NCBI RefSeq assembly: GCF_035046505.1
Contig: NC_089826.1
Span: 84,098,254 to 84,162,253 of the forward strand
Direction: 5' to 3'
Length of the DNA: 64,000 nt
Source: Tiliqua scincoides
Lineage: Eukaryota > Chordata > Lepidosauria > Squamata > Scincidae
Positions 24,474-35,806 of this stretch are shown here, piece by piece. Positions within the stretch are counted from its first letter, which is position 1; the number at the start of each line of letters is the position of its first letter. A model generated the notes under the pieces. That model did not search any database and had not been told where the DNA came from. It saw nothing but the letters and a program-made list of their open reading frames with translations. Position numbers and translations under genes: made by a program.

Positions 24474-25152
24474 AGGAAAGGATACTTTCTGAAACCGTCT
24501 TCCCTTCTTGGATTTCATTATCTCTTGGGGGAGTTAAACACTAAGGGTCCTTCCCCAGTGGATCTTCCCTGTGTGTGGTGAGCCATGTATATATCGCTCA
24601 TCGGAGTGACTGGAGAGATCTCCTCTGGAAGAATCTTACTTAGCAACAAGTAACACGACGAGCGGACTTAGTACTACAGCTTCACAGTTATTTAGTGCCA
24701 CTTACATGAAGCAGCAGAACAGTGAAGCACCTGCAGAGTATAGTGAAGCACAGAACAGTGCATCACTGTTCAGAACAGTGAAGCACCTGCACAGGTACGA
24801 TATAGATGTATACACATACACCTGGAAGTTGTATATCCACTGTATTTATTTTGAGGGTGACAGTAGCATAGATACAGGGGCCAGTGCTGTACATATTGCA
24901 GAAGCAGCAATGCGCCATGTAAGCTGGCCCTCCCACTTACTGTTGGAGCCATTCTGGGCTGTTTGGTTCAGAGAGTGCCTGCTATTGCCATCACTGCCAG
25001 AATGGTTCCGATGGTGAATGGAAGGGACTACTTGGCACATTGCTGTGCCCATAATATGAACAGCACTAGCCCCTGTATAATTATATAATTTCATTATAAT
25101 AGAGATAATGAAATCCAAGAAGGGAAGACGGTTTCAGAAAGCATCCTTTCCT
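24474..25152. repeat. 52-bp near-perfect inverted repeat enclosing a second hairpin
   Basis: Arms 24,474-24,525 and 25,101-25,152 (AGGAAAGGAT...TTTCATTATCTCT against its reverse complement) differ at one base. Inside, 24,874-24,945 and about 25,005-25,077 are looser inverted copies (ACAGGGGCCAGTGCTGTACA against ACAGGGGCTAGTGCTGTTCA). A direct repeat AACAGTGAAGCACCTGCA occurs at about 24,719 and 24,776. No target duplication is clear, so it may be a MITE or a local inverted duplication. Confidence 0.85.
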
Positions 25153-25221
25153 ACTTACTGCGCTGCCCACCCACCTGTAGCTACTCCTCTGAGGGATGAT
25201 TTTAATTAATCTTCTTTAGCA

Positions 25222-25640
25222 GCAGTTCTCAAACTCATTGGGAGTCAGAGAACCACTTGTAAGTGCTTCTGGGGGCAGGGACATGCTCCAGCGGTTCTGC
25301 AGATACCCAGAGGCTTGTTCCCCTACCTGGTGTCAGCAAGCCTCAGAGAGGGTCCAGGAGGCCTGCTGCACCCTCTACAGGCCTCCCCCAAGCTTCATTT
25401 CGCTCTGATCTGCAGATCGGAGCAACTTCCAGTTTATGAGGAGGCACTTGGGGTAAGCTGGACGTTGCTTGGCGGAAATCCACAGAGGGGGCTACAGGTC
25501 TCCCAGACCCTCTCTGAGACTTGTTGAGACCCCCCCCCCCGGCAGGGTAACAAGCCTCTGGGTGTCCACGGCACTGTGATCGCTGTGGTGCCACCGAGGC
25601 ACCTAGTCTGGGTCACTCCTCTTAAAGGGAAATGACCCAT
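25222..25640. repeat. dispersed G-rich repeat, perhaps hAT-like
   Basis: CAGTTCTCAAACTCATTGGG near the start, with GGAGGCCTGCTGCACCCT inside, shares words with 2,690-2,890 and 36,300-36,490. Ends not resolved. Confidence 0.4.
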
Positions 25641-25733
25641 CTTTTGCTCCTGTGGTGGGTTGTGGTGGGTGGCTCTTGTAGCACCAGTGTACTATAGTAT
25701 TCTAATTAATCTTCTATATTTTAACTTTTACAG

Positions 25734-25894
25734 GTATTTCAAACATTGCACACCACTGGCCAGTCATCCATGGTCCGTGATTGGGTGATGCTGTCGCTCT
25801 CCAATTTCACACAAAGAACACCTGTTGCCATGGCAATGTGGAGTCTGTCTTGTTTCTTTGTCAGTGCTTCTACCAGCCAGTGGATTTCAGCAAT
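25734..25894 (+). CDS. HTT: HTT exon (human exon 66 equivalent)
   Basis: Acceptor CTTTTACAG, donor GTATCC. Encodes [40 protein letters not shown] and [13 protein letters not shown] plus AT. The exon end was set by phase: AT joins the first T of the last exon to give isoleucine, as in human AAIL-PHVISRMGK. Confidence 0.95.
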
Positions 25895-27364
25895 GTATCC
25901 AATTCAGTATATGTTAGGTTTTTTTGACATAGATTTTCCATTTAAAATCTACTGAAATCCTTTCATTTCAAAGTAGTTCTCTGAGGGCATTCTTTATTTT
26001 GGGCATGATAGCACACTGGGTCAGTTTACAAAGAGACCAAGGAAGGGGGTTTCCCCCAAGTTCTTAGATCACCACTACCTGGATATTTAACAGATTTTTC
26101 TACTGAATTCTCCAGCTTGTTTTTTAGAATATTTTCCCCCCTTCTCCTTAACCCTATCTTAGTTAGGAGCTTGGCTGAGTTTTCTTTGCTGTCCTTCATT
26201 GTATCCCCCCCCCCCATGGGAAAGAAATGTTGAAGCCTACTTAGAACTCCATTGCCTGTGATTACTCTCTGGGTGAGTAATTAGTAATGTTCCTCACCCA
26301 GCTCAGAAGGAAAACCAAGGACACAGTGACTGGGCCTCTGTGTGGCTTGAACTTTGTAGATCCCTTCCAACTCTATGATTCTCTGAATAATTCTCTGACT
26401 CCAACAGTGTGAAACTGTCTGTGGCTGCTCAGTGACATGAAGTGCTTGCTGATGGGGTTCAATCAACCCAGTCAAGGAAAGGTTACAATGACATAGTTGT
26501 ACCCAAGGCTTGCAGAGTTATGTGCTTACTCAGCATCTTACTCGAGGATTCCTTTCATTCCAGACCTGTTAGCAAAGTTTTTTTTTTACCATGAATCTAG
26601 TAATGAATTGAAAAATTTCAGGGTTCGGTTTCAACAATATTGGATAGGTTGAGAGATTATACAAGTTCATTAAATTGGAGTCATAATCAATAATTTTTTT
26701 CTAACCTGTAATTAAGGTGGAACCTACCTGACCCCAATAAGAGATTAATAAAGTACGTCTTTCCATGTGTAGGAAGGCTAGGATTATCATAAGATGCAAT
26801 ACATTCTAGCAGAATTTTCTGAGATTTTCTCTCCCCATCCCTATAGATATCTTGACTTTATCAGTGTCTCTATTATACAATGACATTGAATGCCACCACC
26901 TTTCTATACACAGTAAATGTTCTTTACACAGGGCAGCATCATCAAGAATCATAATCTATTATGGTGTTGGTTCCCTCAAAGTCTGAAGTTCCACAATATT
27001 TCACTTCACTCAGTAGCCAGTGAATATACTTAATAACGGTGCTGAACTTTTTTTACCCCATTTATATCGTTGACTTTTGATAGAGACTTGGTACTGAAAG
27101 AAATCTTTCTAACTAATCCTCAAAATTGCTCACAATGGGAGCAAAATGTTAACTTTCCATATAAAATTCTATAAGGAAAATATCCTATGGAGTAATTCAG
27201 AAATAGAGCTAAGCAGCAGATATTTTGGAAGTCACTGTATTCGGTTTCTTTATCCTTAAGAGTAAGATAAATTTTAGTTTTTGATTCCTGCTCCCACTAA
27301 GGAGTGATATGATTAGTGGTCATTGTTTTCATATTTTTTGTTACATCCTTAACCTTTTTGATAG
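25895..27364. other. HTT: last HTT intron, nothing recognised
   Basis: About 1.5 kb of AT-rich intron. C and T runs (26,206-26,215 and 26,579-26,587) are the only low-complexity features. Confidence 0.35.
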
Positions 27365-27578
27365 TCTTCCACATATTATCAGCAGAATGGGAAAATCAGA
27401 ACAAGTGGACATCAACCTCTTCTGCTTGGTGGCCATAGACTTTTACAGACATCAGATAGATGAAGAATTAGATCGCAGAGCTTTTCAGTCTGTATTTGAG
27501 GTGGTAGCCTCACCCGGAAGTCCGTATCATCGCCTGCTAATTTGTTTGAGAAATGTTCACAAGATCACCGCATGCTGA
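27365..27578 (+). CDS. HTT: HTT last coding exon and stop (human exon 67 equivalent)
   Basis: Acceptor TTTTTGATAG. Encodes (I)[60 protein letters not shown] and [10 protein letters not shown], then TGA. Human ends ...LRNVHKVTTC. The 70 codons are intact. The same exon continues as the 3' UTR. Confidence 0.97.
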
Positions 27579-28251
27579 AGGAGTAGAGAGCGATTCGTGG
27601 AATGTCGGAATTTGATGACTTGAGTGGACTCTGGCAAATCAGAGCATTTGAATGTTTGTTAAATGTTCAGGTTCCGTCCTGGGTTTGTATTTTATAAATT
27701 TCTATTTTTCCATCTTTTGCATGAAGCTGAACCAACTTCTGCCACAGTACTACTTCAAGTATGAGGATGGAACGTGGTTGTCAGCCAAGGGGTGGGTAGG
27801 GGCCAAACTAAGGGATGTCTGGGCCAATTTTCTGTAAAGTTGGAGAGAGATGCCAGTGTCAATTATTGTGTAAGATACGTACAATACTGAATGCAAAGTA
27901 AACACTTATGTTCAGTTTAAGCCACCTTCCTGTTACTAATATTGATCCTGATGAATGTTCTCTTCCACAGTGCAAGCTGCATTCATTATAAAGCAAAATG
28001 CTTTAGTTTTTATGTAGCTGTATATATTGTATTCAGTTGTGGCATAGTACCAATTAGAAGCTCTTTTTCCTAATGTCTCTTCTTTAAAAAAAAAGAAAGA
28101 GAGAGAGAGCCTGCATCCAACATGTAACAGCTTCTATCACTGGACACTCTCTAACATACTGTGGTGTTTTGGGTGGGGTGGGGGGTGGGCATATATAACC
28201 ACACTTCCTTTTTTGCCTCAGGATTTAACATTTGAAACAATATATTGGTAA

Positions 28252-28257
28252 AATAAA
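28252..28257 (+). promoter_or_regulatory. HTT: candidate proximal poly(A) signal AATAAA
   Basis: First AATAAA after the HTT stop, 674 bp downstream, in TGGTAAAATAAATTTTAAC. A second AATAAA follows at 28,612-28,617. Which one is used cannot be told from sequence alone. Confidence 0.35.
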
Positions 28258-29192
28258 TTTTAACTTCTATAAATATTTCTATATCATGTATAGTATGTAA
28301 AGATGTAAAGTGGGTGTGGCACACAAAAAGCGCATGCACTTTGAAATTAACAATGGCCACTCTGACTTGAATGTTTCAACATCGACCTTACTGCCCTCAG
28401 TTTCATACTGTATGTTCCTTCTCATATGTACATATATTTTTTAAAATCACTTTTGATCTTCAGGTTACATTTTAAGCCTCCGTATATTTCATGTTTTGTC
28501 TAAGTTACTATTTGAAAGAAAAAAAAAAAAGACTGGAATATATTGGTTTAATTTGGGTATCAGAAGTTACTTAATTTTATGTAGATGCTTTCAAAGGAAT
28601 TAGCCATCCCTAATAAACCTTGTTTAAATGCACTGTACAACATTTGTAGGAAGGCAAAAGGTTTCTTTGTGGGAAGCTGTCCACCATCACTCTTTTTGTC
28701 CTGATAAATTTTCTGACTGGAATCATGCATTCGCCTGGATTCAGAAAAGCCTCCACCATATGCTGCATGCAAATTAAGTACCAGAAGTCTATGATAACTC
28801 TGGAGCTGGCTCAAGTATTTGACCACAGGCAAGCATTATTCTGTGTTTTAGCACTTTGCCTGTACATGTGCCCAACACAAATATCAATGAATCTTGACAT
28901 TCCACTGGAACTGTACACCCTGGGAGAGGCTGTTGACCTCACACATGCAGCAGAGGGAGGCAGCACTGTCCCACTCTTTAGTATTGATAAGAATGTCCAA
29001 GTGTGGGAAATTTAGCTTTCCGATTTTCAGTAGCGCTACTGTGTCGCCATTCATTGTCTAACATCTCTTGCCAACAAAATTACAGTTTTATCAGGAGGAA
29101 TGTGAACTATGTGCATTTGTGTATATAATGTATATGTAAAATTATACATGTTGACTGCATTTGATGTATACAGATTGTGTATATTTGTATTT

Positions 29193-29198
29193 ATTAAA
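29193..29198 (+). promoter_or_regulatory. HTT: candidate distal poly(A) signal ATTAAA
   Basis: ATTAAA in TATTTATTAAACTGATCG, followed about 20 bases later by the U-rich GTTTTTGTTC. The first intergenic LINE fragment starts 100 bp after it. Confidence 0.45.
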
Positions 29199-29294
29199 CT
29201 GATCGATTTAAACTAGTTTTTGTTCTTAGAGCAGCCATTATTGCATCTGACCATAATTTGATTAAAAAGCAAATGCTCCATATGGTGTAATTTC

Positions 29295-29835
29295 TTCTTG
29301 TCATTATTGCAAAACCAGCAGACAATTGCAAATCAAGTAGTACTTCCATATAATCCTGCTCATCCTCTCCGGTCATTGGAGAGAGCCTTTTTACAGGTGC
29401 TGCCACCTATGGAGGTGGGTGGGGTGGTGGCAAGGAGTAGGGCCTTCTCCGTAGTGGCACCAACTCTATGGAATTCCCTCCATCTTCGTTTACAAACTGC
29501 TCCCTCCTTAGAGGCTTTCCAGTGTGACTTAAAGACATTTCTTTTTACTCTCTCCTTCTGAGTTTTTTTGGCTTTTTAATATGGATATTTAAAGTTTTTA
29601 AGCATTAGTACTATGGGCTTGTGTTCTTTTTAGTGTTTGCTGCTCTTTTGCTCTTAATTAGATTTTTAGATTACTATATACTTTTTAAGGGATTATTAAT
29701 ATTTATATTCTTATATTGTATTTTATGTTTATTAACTTTTTGTAAGCTGCTTTAAATGCTTACTAAATGATAAATGCTTTAGTAAGCAAATGTTTACTAA
29801 AGATAAAGTGAGAAATAAATGTTTCCTGAGCCCAG
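29295..29835 (+). mobile_element. L2/CR1-group LINE, 3' end
   Basis: A 5'-truncated frame gives the conserved C-terminus RAFSVVAPTLWNSLHLRLQT and APSLEAFQCDLKTFLF. The AT-rich 3' UTR ends near TTGTAAGCTGCTTTAAATGC. It marks the start of the repeat-filled intergenic region. Confidence 0.75.
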
Positions 29836-29944
29836 CTTTCCAGCAACATTGCTTCAAGTGGATACTTATGCTAGTTTATTGCAAGAAATAGCCTCACTTT
29901 ACAAGTGGCAATGTAGAGTTTAATCATGTTCCCTACACTGAACT

Positions 29945-30205
29945 GAGATTTGCTGTGGAGCAGTCGTGTCGCAAGGGGGATGCAGGGGGTGCGGGCCAGA
30001 CCAGGTGATGCGCACAGGAGGATGACACCACTACTCACCAAAGTTTTTAAAATCTTGGTATTTTTGAATAATACCCTACAGAATACAATGAAACAGCGTT
30101 GAAATATCTCTATTCTACCAAAAATTATAACAAAAGAACCAGTGAGGGTGGGGTGATGTACATCACCAATCCTACCACCTGGGGTGTTGCCCTGCCCCCT
30201 GCATG
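29945..30205. mobile_element. possible hAT-like element
   Basis: Starts CAGTCGTGTCGCAAGGGGG. GGATGCAGGGGG near the left end has an inverse CCCCCTGCATGGGG near the right. Boundaries uncertain. Confidence 0.35.
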
Positions 30206-30362
30206 GGGGGATACATAGGGGCAGCCAAGGTTTGTGTTCCTTTCCATTTGTTAGTGCCTGCCTATAGTCTAGCAACCATCAGTCAAAAAGAAGTGGACTT
30301 GTGGGAGCAACATAACTGCCAGTCATGTTAAATGCTTGAATTGCTTAAGATTACGACTAGCT

Positions 30363-30573
30363 CAGCCATTTTCATCTCATGACACACTGACAAGACACTA
30401 AAATTGTCAGGGCACACCATTTTTTTTTATTTTATTTTTTTACAATTGAAAAGCACACCATGTTGCTGCTGGGAGACTAGCATTCTCCAACTGCCCTGCT
30501 AATCAGTAACCCTCCCCCAAACTTTCACAGTACACCTGCAAACCATTCACGGCACACGGTTTGAAAATCGCTG
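30363..30573. mobile_element. hAT-like 211-bp element
   Basis: Ends CAGCCATTTTCATCTC and (reversed) CAGCGATTTTCAAACC. Flanks GACTAGCT and AGTTAGCT match at 5 of 8. Shares GTCAGGGCACACCAT-type text with 5,294. Confidence 0.65.
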
Positions 30574-30817
30574 AGTTAGCTGGTGTTTCTGTGTTTGAAA
30601 CTTAACTAAGCAACTGTTTCAGAATCATTCTTCATGCTGCCCCATGGGAGGAAGCCCTGCAAACAGGGCTATATGAATTGGATAGAGTGGCAGGGTTTTG
30701 GCCAAAATCAACAGAATTAAGCCCGGAGTGGTGATAAAGCCAGGCAGAAAGATAACTATCCCCCAAAACCTCCTGATTAGTTACATGGAGATTTCCCCTG
30801 AATCCTATCCAATAGCA

Positions 30818-31146
30818 CAGGGTCTCTAAACTTTTTGGCTAAAGGGCCACATCAAGTATCTGGCATAGTGTTGAGGGCTGAAAAAAAAAATTAAATATAA
30901 AATTTAAATAAATACATTAGAGATGGAGCTTAGATGAATGAATGGGTTCAATTGTCGAGTCTCCAAGCACAAGCACAGCCCAAGAAATAAAGCACACAGT
31001 TAAATGGACCCCCATTCTCCCACCCCACAAGCACAACTCTGGTTGTGTTTAGTCAACAAGACCAGAGGTTCTTGGAATCAGAGGCTGGCCGTGGGCCAGA
31101 TAGAGGCTTGCCGCAAGCCGCATCTTGCAGGATTTGGAGACCCCTG
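30818..31146 (+). mobile_element. hAT element, 329 bp, perfect 8-bp target duplication
   Basis: Ends CAGGGTCTCTAAACTTTTTG and ...TTTGGAGACCCCTG. CAATAGCA at 30,810-30,817 and 31,147-31,154 is exact. It shares AGAGATGGAGCTTAGATGAATG-like text with the 448-bp family, so it is a diverged relative. Confidence 0.88.
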
Positions 31147-31403
31147 CAATAGCAAGTAGCCAACATTCAAGAAGGACTAGGACAAGGCCTGAACTAAATT
31201 CAACCAACTACAAGCAGACAAAAGATTACAATGTTCAAAAAAAAAGCTTATTAAAACATAACTAAAGGAGGAGAGGTTAGATAATATAAGAAGGAAAGAA
31301 CAAAACAAATGGTTTAGGTGTTGGCAGTATCCGTGTGCTGATGGTAGCAAAAGTACTTGCAGATGATTACAGGCGATCTTAAAAGCAAAATAATTCCCTA
31401 AAG

Positions 31404-32813
31404 CAGTTTTTCTCAAACTGTGGGTTGGGACCCACTAGGTAGTGAACCAATTTCAGGTGGGTCCCCATTCATTTCAATATATTTTTTAAGATATTAGACC
31501 TGATGCCACCATGGTATGTGACTGCATTTGGGGAAATGTTACAGATTTGTACTTTTAACAGGCTACTCTGTAGATCCTTTTAACAATGGCAGTCAATGGT
31601 GTTATGTGAAAATCCCCTTTTTCCTGTTAGTTGTGATTTTCTCTCTATATTTGGTCATGTTACTATGGACTAAAATATCATGCAGGCTAAACTTCTCCCA
31701 TCACACAGGCCACAATCAAGTCAAGTTGTAGGCTCATGTTTGCACAACCACCACCTCCCCATGGTCACACATTATGGGAGGAAGTCTGGCATCTTAAATC
31801 ATTGCTGAAGTGTCTCCTACATTACAGTATTCATTGTATTGTTTTAACCCATTCACTGTTTAAGAACTGTATGCAAAAGTGTCTCCTAACCCAATCACTG
31901 TTTAAGTGCTGTATGCAAACTAGAACTGCCTTTTTGTGTTGCTGATTCATTGTATTGTTTAAGTTCCCCCATCTAGGAAGCCAGCCATAGACCCCATTGA
32001 ATGTTGCTGATAACTGACATCCTGATCCTTTCAATGTTTTATACACTCCAAGCACCCTGCTGTGTGGTAGTAATCCAGCTACCATCCAGCTGAACCCCTT
32101 TTAAGTGAGGGCTTCCTCTCACATGCTCTCTCTCTCTCTCCAAGGACCAACACATCTGTGTTGTGTCAGAGGGTCCTCTTCACAGGACTCCCCCCCCCAT
32201 CCAACTGCTCTACAGGACAGGTAACTATTTTGCGCCTGGAACTCTTTCCCTTCTCCCCCCTTTTTCTCCCCTTCTCTTCCCATCTTTAGTCAGCAACTGG
32301 GTTTGGCAGACCAGGGACCCCTAAAATCCTTCCCTACAACCTTTCCTTTTTCTAATTTCCTCGGATGCACCAAATACTCTTTACACGCAACCACCATGAA
32401 AGCTAGGTACACTGGATTCAAGTATAGGAGCAAGAAACTTATCATTTCTTCATGTGCATTATGTTTACCTTTGTGCTTTTGTAATAAAACTATAATCTTT
32501 TATTAAAAGTTATTTTGCTCTCAGTCTCCTCTTTAAGCAAAAGGGAATTTCTCTGCATTACGCCGTCTTGTTATCCAGCCTACGACCCGAAGGTTCCAAT
32601 AAGGGCAGTGTAATAATTCCCCTAAACAAAACAGCCTTTTTGGTAACAATGGGGCTTACTCCTGGGTACATGTGGATAGGATTGCAGCCTAGGATTGCTA
32701 CAAATTTTCCTGCTGGATGATGTCGCTTCTGGTAATAACATCACTTCTGGTGGGTCCTGACAGATTCTCATTCTAAAAAGAGGGTCCTGGTGGTAAAGAT
32801 TTGAGAATGACTG
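31404..32813 (-). mobile_element. hAT-like 350-bp element split by an LTR
   Basis: Ends CAGTTTTTCTCAAACTG and (reversed) CAGTCATTCTCAAATC, with 8-mers CCCTAAAG and CCCTAATG outside (7 of 8 match). Removing the LTR leaves about 357 bp that align with 3,441-3,790 and with 35,276-35,798. Confidence 0.85.
31600..32648 (+). mobile_element. solo LTR of an endogenous retrovirus-like element (copy 1)
   Basis: Begins TGTTATGTG and ends GGTAACA, the short inverted ends expected of an LTR, and is flanked by a 4-bp duplication ATGG. An AATAAA lies towards its 3' part. No internal genes accompany it, so it is a solo LTR fossil. Class is uncertain: a 4-bp duplication fits gammaretrovirus-like elements and some other LTR families. 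The strand is taken from the AATAAA. By eye it is close to copies 2 and 3, so it is fairly young in this genome. Confidence 0.82.
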
Positions 32814-32827
32814 CCCTAATGCATTTA

Positions 32828-32993
32828 AAGGCCCGATCCTATCCAACTTTCCAGCACTGATACAGGTGTGCACTGCATCCTACAGTGACAGGGGGGGGGC
32901 AGTCATGGAGGTCTTCTCAAGGTAAGGGAGCATTTGATCACTGACCTTGGGACGGCACTGTGTTTACATTGGCACTGAAAAGTTGGATAGGGC
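32828..32993. mobile_element. fold-back element, family F1
   Basis: AGGCCCGATCCTATCCAACT at the left, GAAAAGTTGGATAGGGCAC at the right, with the family centre GGTAAGGGAGCATTTGATC between. Confidence 0.6.
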
Positions 32994-33298
32994 ACTTATT
33001 GTATGTATTCTGGTATCAGCTTGAGTAGTCCATTACAACTCTCTAATCTTCAGGCAAGCAGGTAAGAGCTTGACCACATAGAGATATTTTGCTGAAGGGA
33101 CCAAGTAAAACACATCTGTATTCTTGGGTCTAACCTTGAGATATCATGGTTCAATGATGGCTTCGGTCCACCTGATTGGATAGTTTACAACGACCTGGGC
33201 AGTCCTACCTACTCTCTGTTCAGTACTGTCCCTGCTAATGTGTGGGGTGGTGCAGCCAGGCAACTCTCAGTTGAGCTCTATGCAGTGTGGAGCTTGGC

Positions 33299-33922
33299 AA
33301 CTTGGTCACCGCATCTCAAAAAAGACATAGTGGAAATGGAAAAGGTGCAAAAGAGAGCGACTAAGATGATTACAGGGCTGGGGCACCTTCCTTATGAGGA
33401 AAGGCTACGGCGTTTGGGTCTCTTCAGCCTAGAAAAGAGACGCTTGAGGGGGGACATGATTGAGACATACAAAATTATGCAGGGGATGGACAGAGTGGAT
33501 AGGGAGATGCTCTTTACACTCTCACATAACACCAGAACCAGGGGACATCCACTAAAATTGAGTGTTGGGCGGGTTAGGACAGACAAAAGAAAATATTTCT
33601 TTACTCAGCGTGTGGTTGGTCTGTGGAACTCCTTGCCACAGGATGTGGTGCTAGCGTCTAGCCTAGATGCCTTTAAAAGGGGATTGGACAAGTTTCTGGA
33701 GGAAAAATCCATTATGGGGTACAAGCCATGATGTGTATGCGCAACCTCCTGATTTTAGAAATGGGTTATGTCAGAATGCCAGATGCAAGGGAGGGCACCA
33801 GGATGAGGTCTCTTGTTATCTGGTGTGCTCCCTGGGGCATTTGGTGGGCCGCTGTGAGATACAGGAAGCTGGACTAGATGGGCCTATAGCCTGATCCAGT
33901 GGGGCTATTCTTATGTTCTTAT
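33299..33922 (+). mobile_element. 5'-truncated CR1 LINE on the plus strand
   Basis: Frame with HLKKDIVEMEKVQKRATKMI, TGLGHLPYEERLRRLGLFSL and KYFFTQRVVGLWNSLPQD ending EEKSIMGYKP, then the CR1 3' UTR to TTCTTATGTTCTTAT. The open frame is clean, so this copy is young. Confidence 0.9.
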
Positions 33923-35130
33923 GGAAGGTCAGCAATGATGTGATTACCAAACATCCAGAGACAGCATCACAACTTGTGGTGCCACACATCTGTGAAAGGG
34001 ATTCATGCACCAGCATAGACCCCTTAGAAGGAATGCTGCTGGTCAGGTGGGTTGAATCTCAATCAGCTGATGCTTGCCAATCCCAGCAGGTGGGCTGGCT
34101 AGGGGTTATTATTATTCTTGGGGAAACCAGATGAACAAAACTATTTGCTTGGCCATTTGGTCTTTCTGAAACAACGCTGCTTTTAATAGGTCTCAGGAAA
34201 GCCTCTGTCCTAAGTAACATTATGCTGAATCTTGCCTTAAGAGAAATGTTTTGGGGGGGGAGCAAGGAGAACTCAATCATCACATCATGGAATCTGTACG
34301 CCTAGGAGTTTAATTTCACTGCTTAGAAGACCATAAAATCTTTCAGGCCTGAAGCCTCTTGATAGGGTGCTTCTATTCTTAGAGAATTGAACTGCTTGAG
34401 ATAATGTTTGAAAGGGGGGGAAAAAGGGAAAGCAATTAGCTTTTCTGTTAAATTCTGCATGGTGGGCAAGAATATGTTCCAAATAAAGCAATATAAGAAC
34501 TCCAGTTTGTGCTGGAGAACCTCAATTTATACACCTGAAAATAGCTCATTGGCCCAAGTCTGCAGCTGCCCCTTCCCAAGAAAAATCTAGAAGTGTTTGT
34601 ATCAGACTGCATTTAATGACTCCGGAAATGTCTGCCAATCATTCCTCAACTTCCACACTTGCCTATGGCTGGAACCAAGCATTCCCTGAACCCCTCAAAG
34701 GTTCTTCTCCTGTTGCCTTTCATTTTCATGAACTCGTCGGGCCACATGATGGCTAAAATGAAATGTGGCCAACAATGGAGGGGTTTTCCAGGCAATTCAG
34801 GACCCTCATTTCCCTTCTCTTGCAGGTGTATTTGTTATTGTGTAGAAATGCAGGCGTAATGGCAGGTGCCATTATTTGTGGTTGGGTCATCCTGTGATAT
34901 AATTTGTGCAAAAGTTTTTCATGCTTCTGCTGCCACCATCACCAAATTCAGGCAGGTGAAAATTCACTTCCATCTGCCACCCTCTGAAATTCTCAGGTTT
35001 TGCAACACGCTCCACACAGGGTTACAGCTGTAAATTTTCTTTGCAGGCTACAGAGGGTGGAGAGCTTGTCTACCTGACACCTGCCATTAGAATGAAAAGT
35101 GTATAATGGCATTTCTGTTCCTTCTCCATT
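33923..35130. other. intergenic, nothing recognised
   Basis: About 1.2 kb without a clear gene or repeat. A G-run at 34,252-34,259 and an A/G run at 34,413-34,428 are low complexity. Confidence 0.35.
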
Positions 35131-35235
35131 TAGTTATTTGGCTAAGCCATTTAGTTATTCGATTTTTCTCTGTAAACCGCTTTGTGAACTTTCAGTTGAA
35201 AAGCGGTATATAAATACTGTTAATAATAATAATAA
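35131..35235 (+). mobile_element. L2-type tail fragment
   Basis: CTCTGTAAACCGCTTTGTGA, then AAAGCGGTATATAAATACTG and (TAA)n. Only the tail of a LINE or SINE remains. Confidence 0.5.
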
Positions 35236-35275
35236 AATTCTCAGGACAATTCTATGTTTCTGCATTTCCCTAGGC

Positions 35276-35798
35276 CAGTGTTTCTCAAATGGTGGGTTGG
35301 GACCCACTAGGTGGGTCACAAGCCATTTTCAGGTGGGTCCCCATTCATTTCAATATTTTATTTTTAATATATAAGACTTGATGCTACCATGGTATGTGAC
35401 TGCATCTAGGGAAATGTTACAGACCTGTACTTTTAACAAGCTACTATGTATATTCTTTTAACAACAATAGTAAATGGGACTTACGCCTGGGTAAATGTGG
35501 GTAGGATTGCAGCCTAAGGGCCCAATCCTATCCCATTTTCCAGCACCAGTGCAACAGCAGTGCAACCCCGAGGTAAGGAAACACATGTTCCTATACCTTT
35601 AGGAGGCCTCTGTGACTGCCTTCCCATCACAGGATGCAGTGCACACCCCATTGGCACAGCTGCACCGGCACTGCAAAAGTGGATAGGAATTGGCCCTTAG
35701 ATTGTTAAAAATTTTCCTGCTTGATGATGTCACTTCTGGTCATGACATCACTTCTTCTCATTCACATTCAACCAGTGCTAAATGTGTGAGAACTACTG
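35276..35798 (-). mobile_element. hAT-like element, perfect 8-bp target duplication, with a nested hairpin element
   Basis: CCCTAGGC at 35,268-35,275 and 35,799-35,806 is an exact duplication. Ends CAGTGTTTCTCAAATGG and (reversed) CAGTAGTTCTCACACA. An F1 element at 35,519-35,698 sits inside. This copy has no LTR and so shows the empty form of the target used at 31,600. Confidence 0.92.
35519..35698. mobile_element. fold-back element F1 inserted in a hAT element
   Basis: GGGCCCAATCCTATCCC at the left and GTGGATAGGAATTGGCCC at the right. The host hAT reads CAGCCTA...TTAGATTG around it, while the uninterrupted paralogue at about 32,700 reads CAGCCTAGGATTG. That supports insertion at a TA-containing site. 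Confidence 0.7.
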
Positions 35799-35806
35799 CC
35801 CTAGGC

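Larger units (their letters stand above)
27579..29216 (+). other. HTT: HTT 3' UTR (probable extent)
   Basis: There is no recognised transposon between the stop and 29,216, in contrast to everything after it, which fits a constrained 3' UTR. Human HTT is known to use two poly(A) sites. Here candidate AATAAA signals lie at 28,252 and 28,612, and a distal ATTAAA at 29,193. The end is inferred, not proven. Confidence 0.55.

Noticed and set aside
25895-27364. Extra exon in the last HTT intron
   Set aside because: The two flanking exons join in phase exactly as in human; no conserved frame between them.
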